From Rotaria macrura (taxonomy: Eukaryota; Rotifera; Eurotatoria; Philodinida; Philodinidae), in assembly GCA_900239685.1 (NCBI GenBank), contig OENT01000220.1:94775-158774 (forward strand): 64,000 bases of DNA, written 5' to 3'. Of this stretch, positions 63,058 through 64,000 are shown piece by piece; within the stretch, counting starts at the first letter, position 1; the number at the start of each line of letters is the position of its first letter. Below the pieces are notes generated by a model that saw only the letters and a program-made list of their open reading frames with translations, was not told the DNA's origin and did not search any database. Position numbers and translations under genes: made by a program.

Positions 63058-64000
63058 TGAGGACTAGCCCATATTCAGGACGAACATGAGCAATCGGATC
63101 CTGTCGGATCGCCTCAATTCTGACAGAATTCGATCGGAAGTAACTGGAAATCCAGTGATCCCGAAGTCGATATAAAGTCCGACTGGGTACGAATAATTTT
63201 TCACAAATCTCTATCAATTATGATCGGACTTCGATGGGACATCAATCGGAACCAACTATCAGATATCTTGACTTGGTTACTAATTTCTGATATGTTTTGT
63301 CACCCTTTCATCCGAATTATTTTCATAAAATCCTACCACTAACGGTGAAAATGAAGAATTTTCGTGCAATCCGCATCATAAGCTGAAGAATGTAACTGCT
63401 GCATCCACTACCATCTCCGTCATCTATTGAGTACTAACGAAGACTATCAGCCCTTTCAGAAATGTTGCAGCATCTTGGATAATACTCTCAAGTGATTTCT
63501 AACATGAATTTTCCTAAAGTTGGTGAATCTGCTCAAAGAACTATCGGATACTAATGACATGTAATATAGTACGCTGTCTCCGTTGTTATTTCAACGCGTC
63601 AAGTATGACACAGGCAAGCAAAAGTGTCGTATATGTCGAATTCGGAAATCTAATTCATCATGCAACGTAAATGTTAATTAAAAAGAAAAAGAATTCTTCG
63701 ATGATAATGAATTAGTATTGCAGAACAGAAAATTCCCATTATGTCGAATTTATCAAAAAGATAAGTTATGCGAAGCATATGATTAACAGTGACACCTGTG
63801 AGCTCAAGATACGGATCTCATAAAAATTACGATTTTCATCCAAAGTCGGTAGTACTGTTTTATGAAATTAATCTGAATGAAAGTGAAACCAAACATATCA
63901 AAAATAAGTAGAAGTCTATTGGAAGTGTCATTGAACAACACTTGATATCTCAATTAAAACTCCATCGTTAGCTGTGAAATTTTGATTATATGTCTAAACA

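Larger units (their letters stand above)
61268..64000. repeat. 58-bp perfect inverted repeat enclosing the right end of the window
   Basis: 61268-61325 (from TGTTTAGACATATAATC to GAGATATCA) is repeated inverted and without mismatch at 63943-64000, reaching the last base of the window. The similarity ends abruptly on the inner side, so these are the inner edges of longer arms that extend left of 61268 and beyond the window. The enclosed 2.6 kb contains the FLYWCH-type ORF and the TTCGTCCCC arms. Confidence 0.75.

Noticed and set aside
1-64000. Spliced-leader RNA gene, rRNA, CRISPR array or satellite
   Set aside because: No leader-like exon with Sm site, no rRNA core sequence, no regularly spaced repeats and no long tandem array were seen.

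Overview
The window is eukaryotic nuclear DNA, AT-rich, with sparse genes. It most resembles a bdelloid rotifer or a close spiralian relative. The reasons are GT-AG introns mostly of 50-75 nt, genes packed 19-81 nt apart head to tail with a T-rich 'tttcag/ttttag' acceptor just before the next ATG (the mark of spliced-leader trans-splicing), a long intronless secreted glycosidase of possibly foreign origin, and many small non-autonomous DNA transposons. The organism is an inference from style; there is no rRNA or mitochondrial marker here.

Layout. From 1 to 5784 I recognise no gene, only a 310-bp palindromic element at 4696-5005. From 5785 to 23245 four plus-strand genes form what looks like one polycistronic unit: SAYSD1 (ER translocon quality control), ADAT3 (tRNA A34-to-I deaminase subunit), an N-terminally extended cytosolic-type sulfotransferase, and MIOS (GATOR2/mTORC1 nutrient sensing; 20 exons, 926 aa). 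Introns in this unit are sharply bimodal: 50-71 nt, or 1.2-2.6 kb. A hAT-type miniature element with a perfect 8-bp target duplication lies 300 bp downstream. At 27017-30025 there is a 1002-aa intronless secreted GH116 (glucosylceramidase-like) protein with two cysteine-rich PAN/apple-like inserts and an apparent Glu-to-Gln change at the nucleophile position. 30.3-37.4 kb is gene-poor. A dead mariner with both terminal repeats and TA duplications occupies 37414-38567. A six-exon SLC35F3/F4-type transporter gene is on the minus strand at 41324-43767. A near-perfect 310-bp inverted repeat with a 1.36-kb spacer spans 45118-47094. A six-exon secreted two-Ig-domain protein is at 51787-52823. From 56.6 kb to the right edge the DNA is dominated by nested fold-back elements. 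One has a nested hAT miniature element inside its arm, and another encloses a FLYWCH-type zinc-finger ORF.

How the genes relate. If the four-gene unit is truly co-transcribed, it joins tRNA wobble editing, ER ribosome quality control and amino-acid sensing (GATOR2), all linked to translation, with a sulfotransferase as the odd member. The most interesting signals are this unit with its bimodal introns, the altered GH116 protein, and a recurring transposon architecture in which a short motif is repeated several times in mirrored orientation at the two ends (CCCTAATTCTGACGG, TTCGTCCCC). Exon joins were derived by hand from reading frame, splice consensus and family similarity; no search was run.
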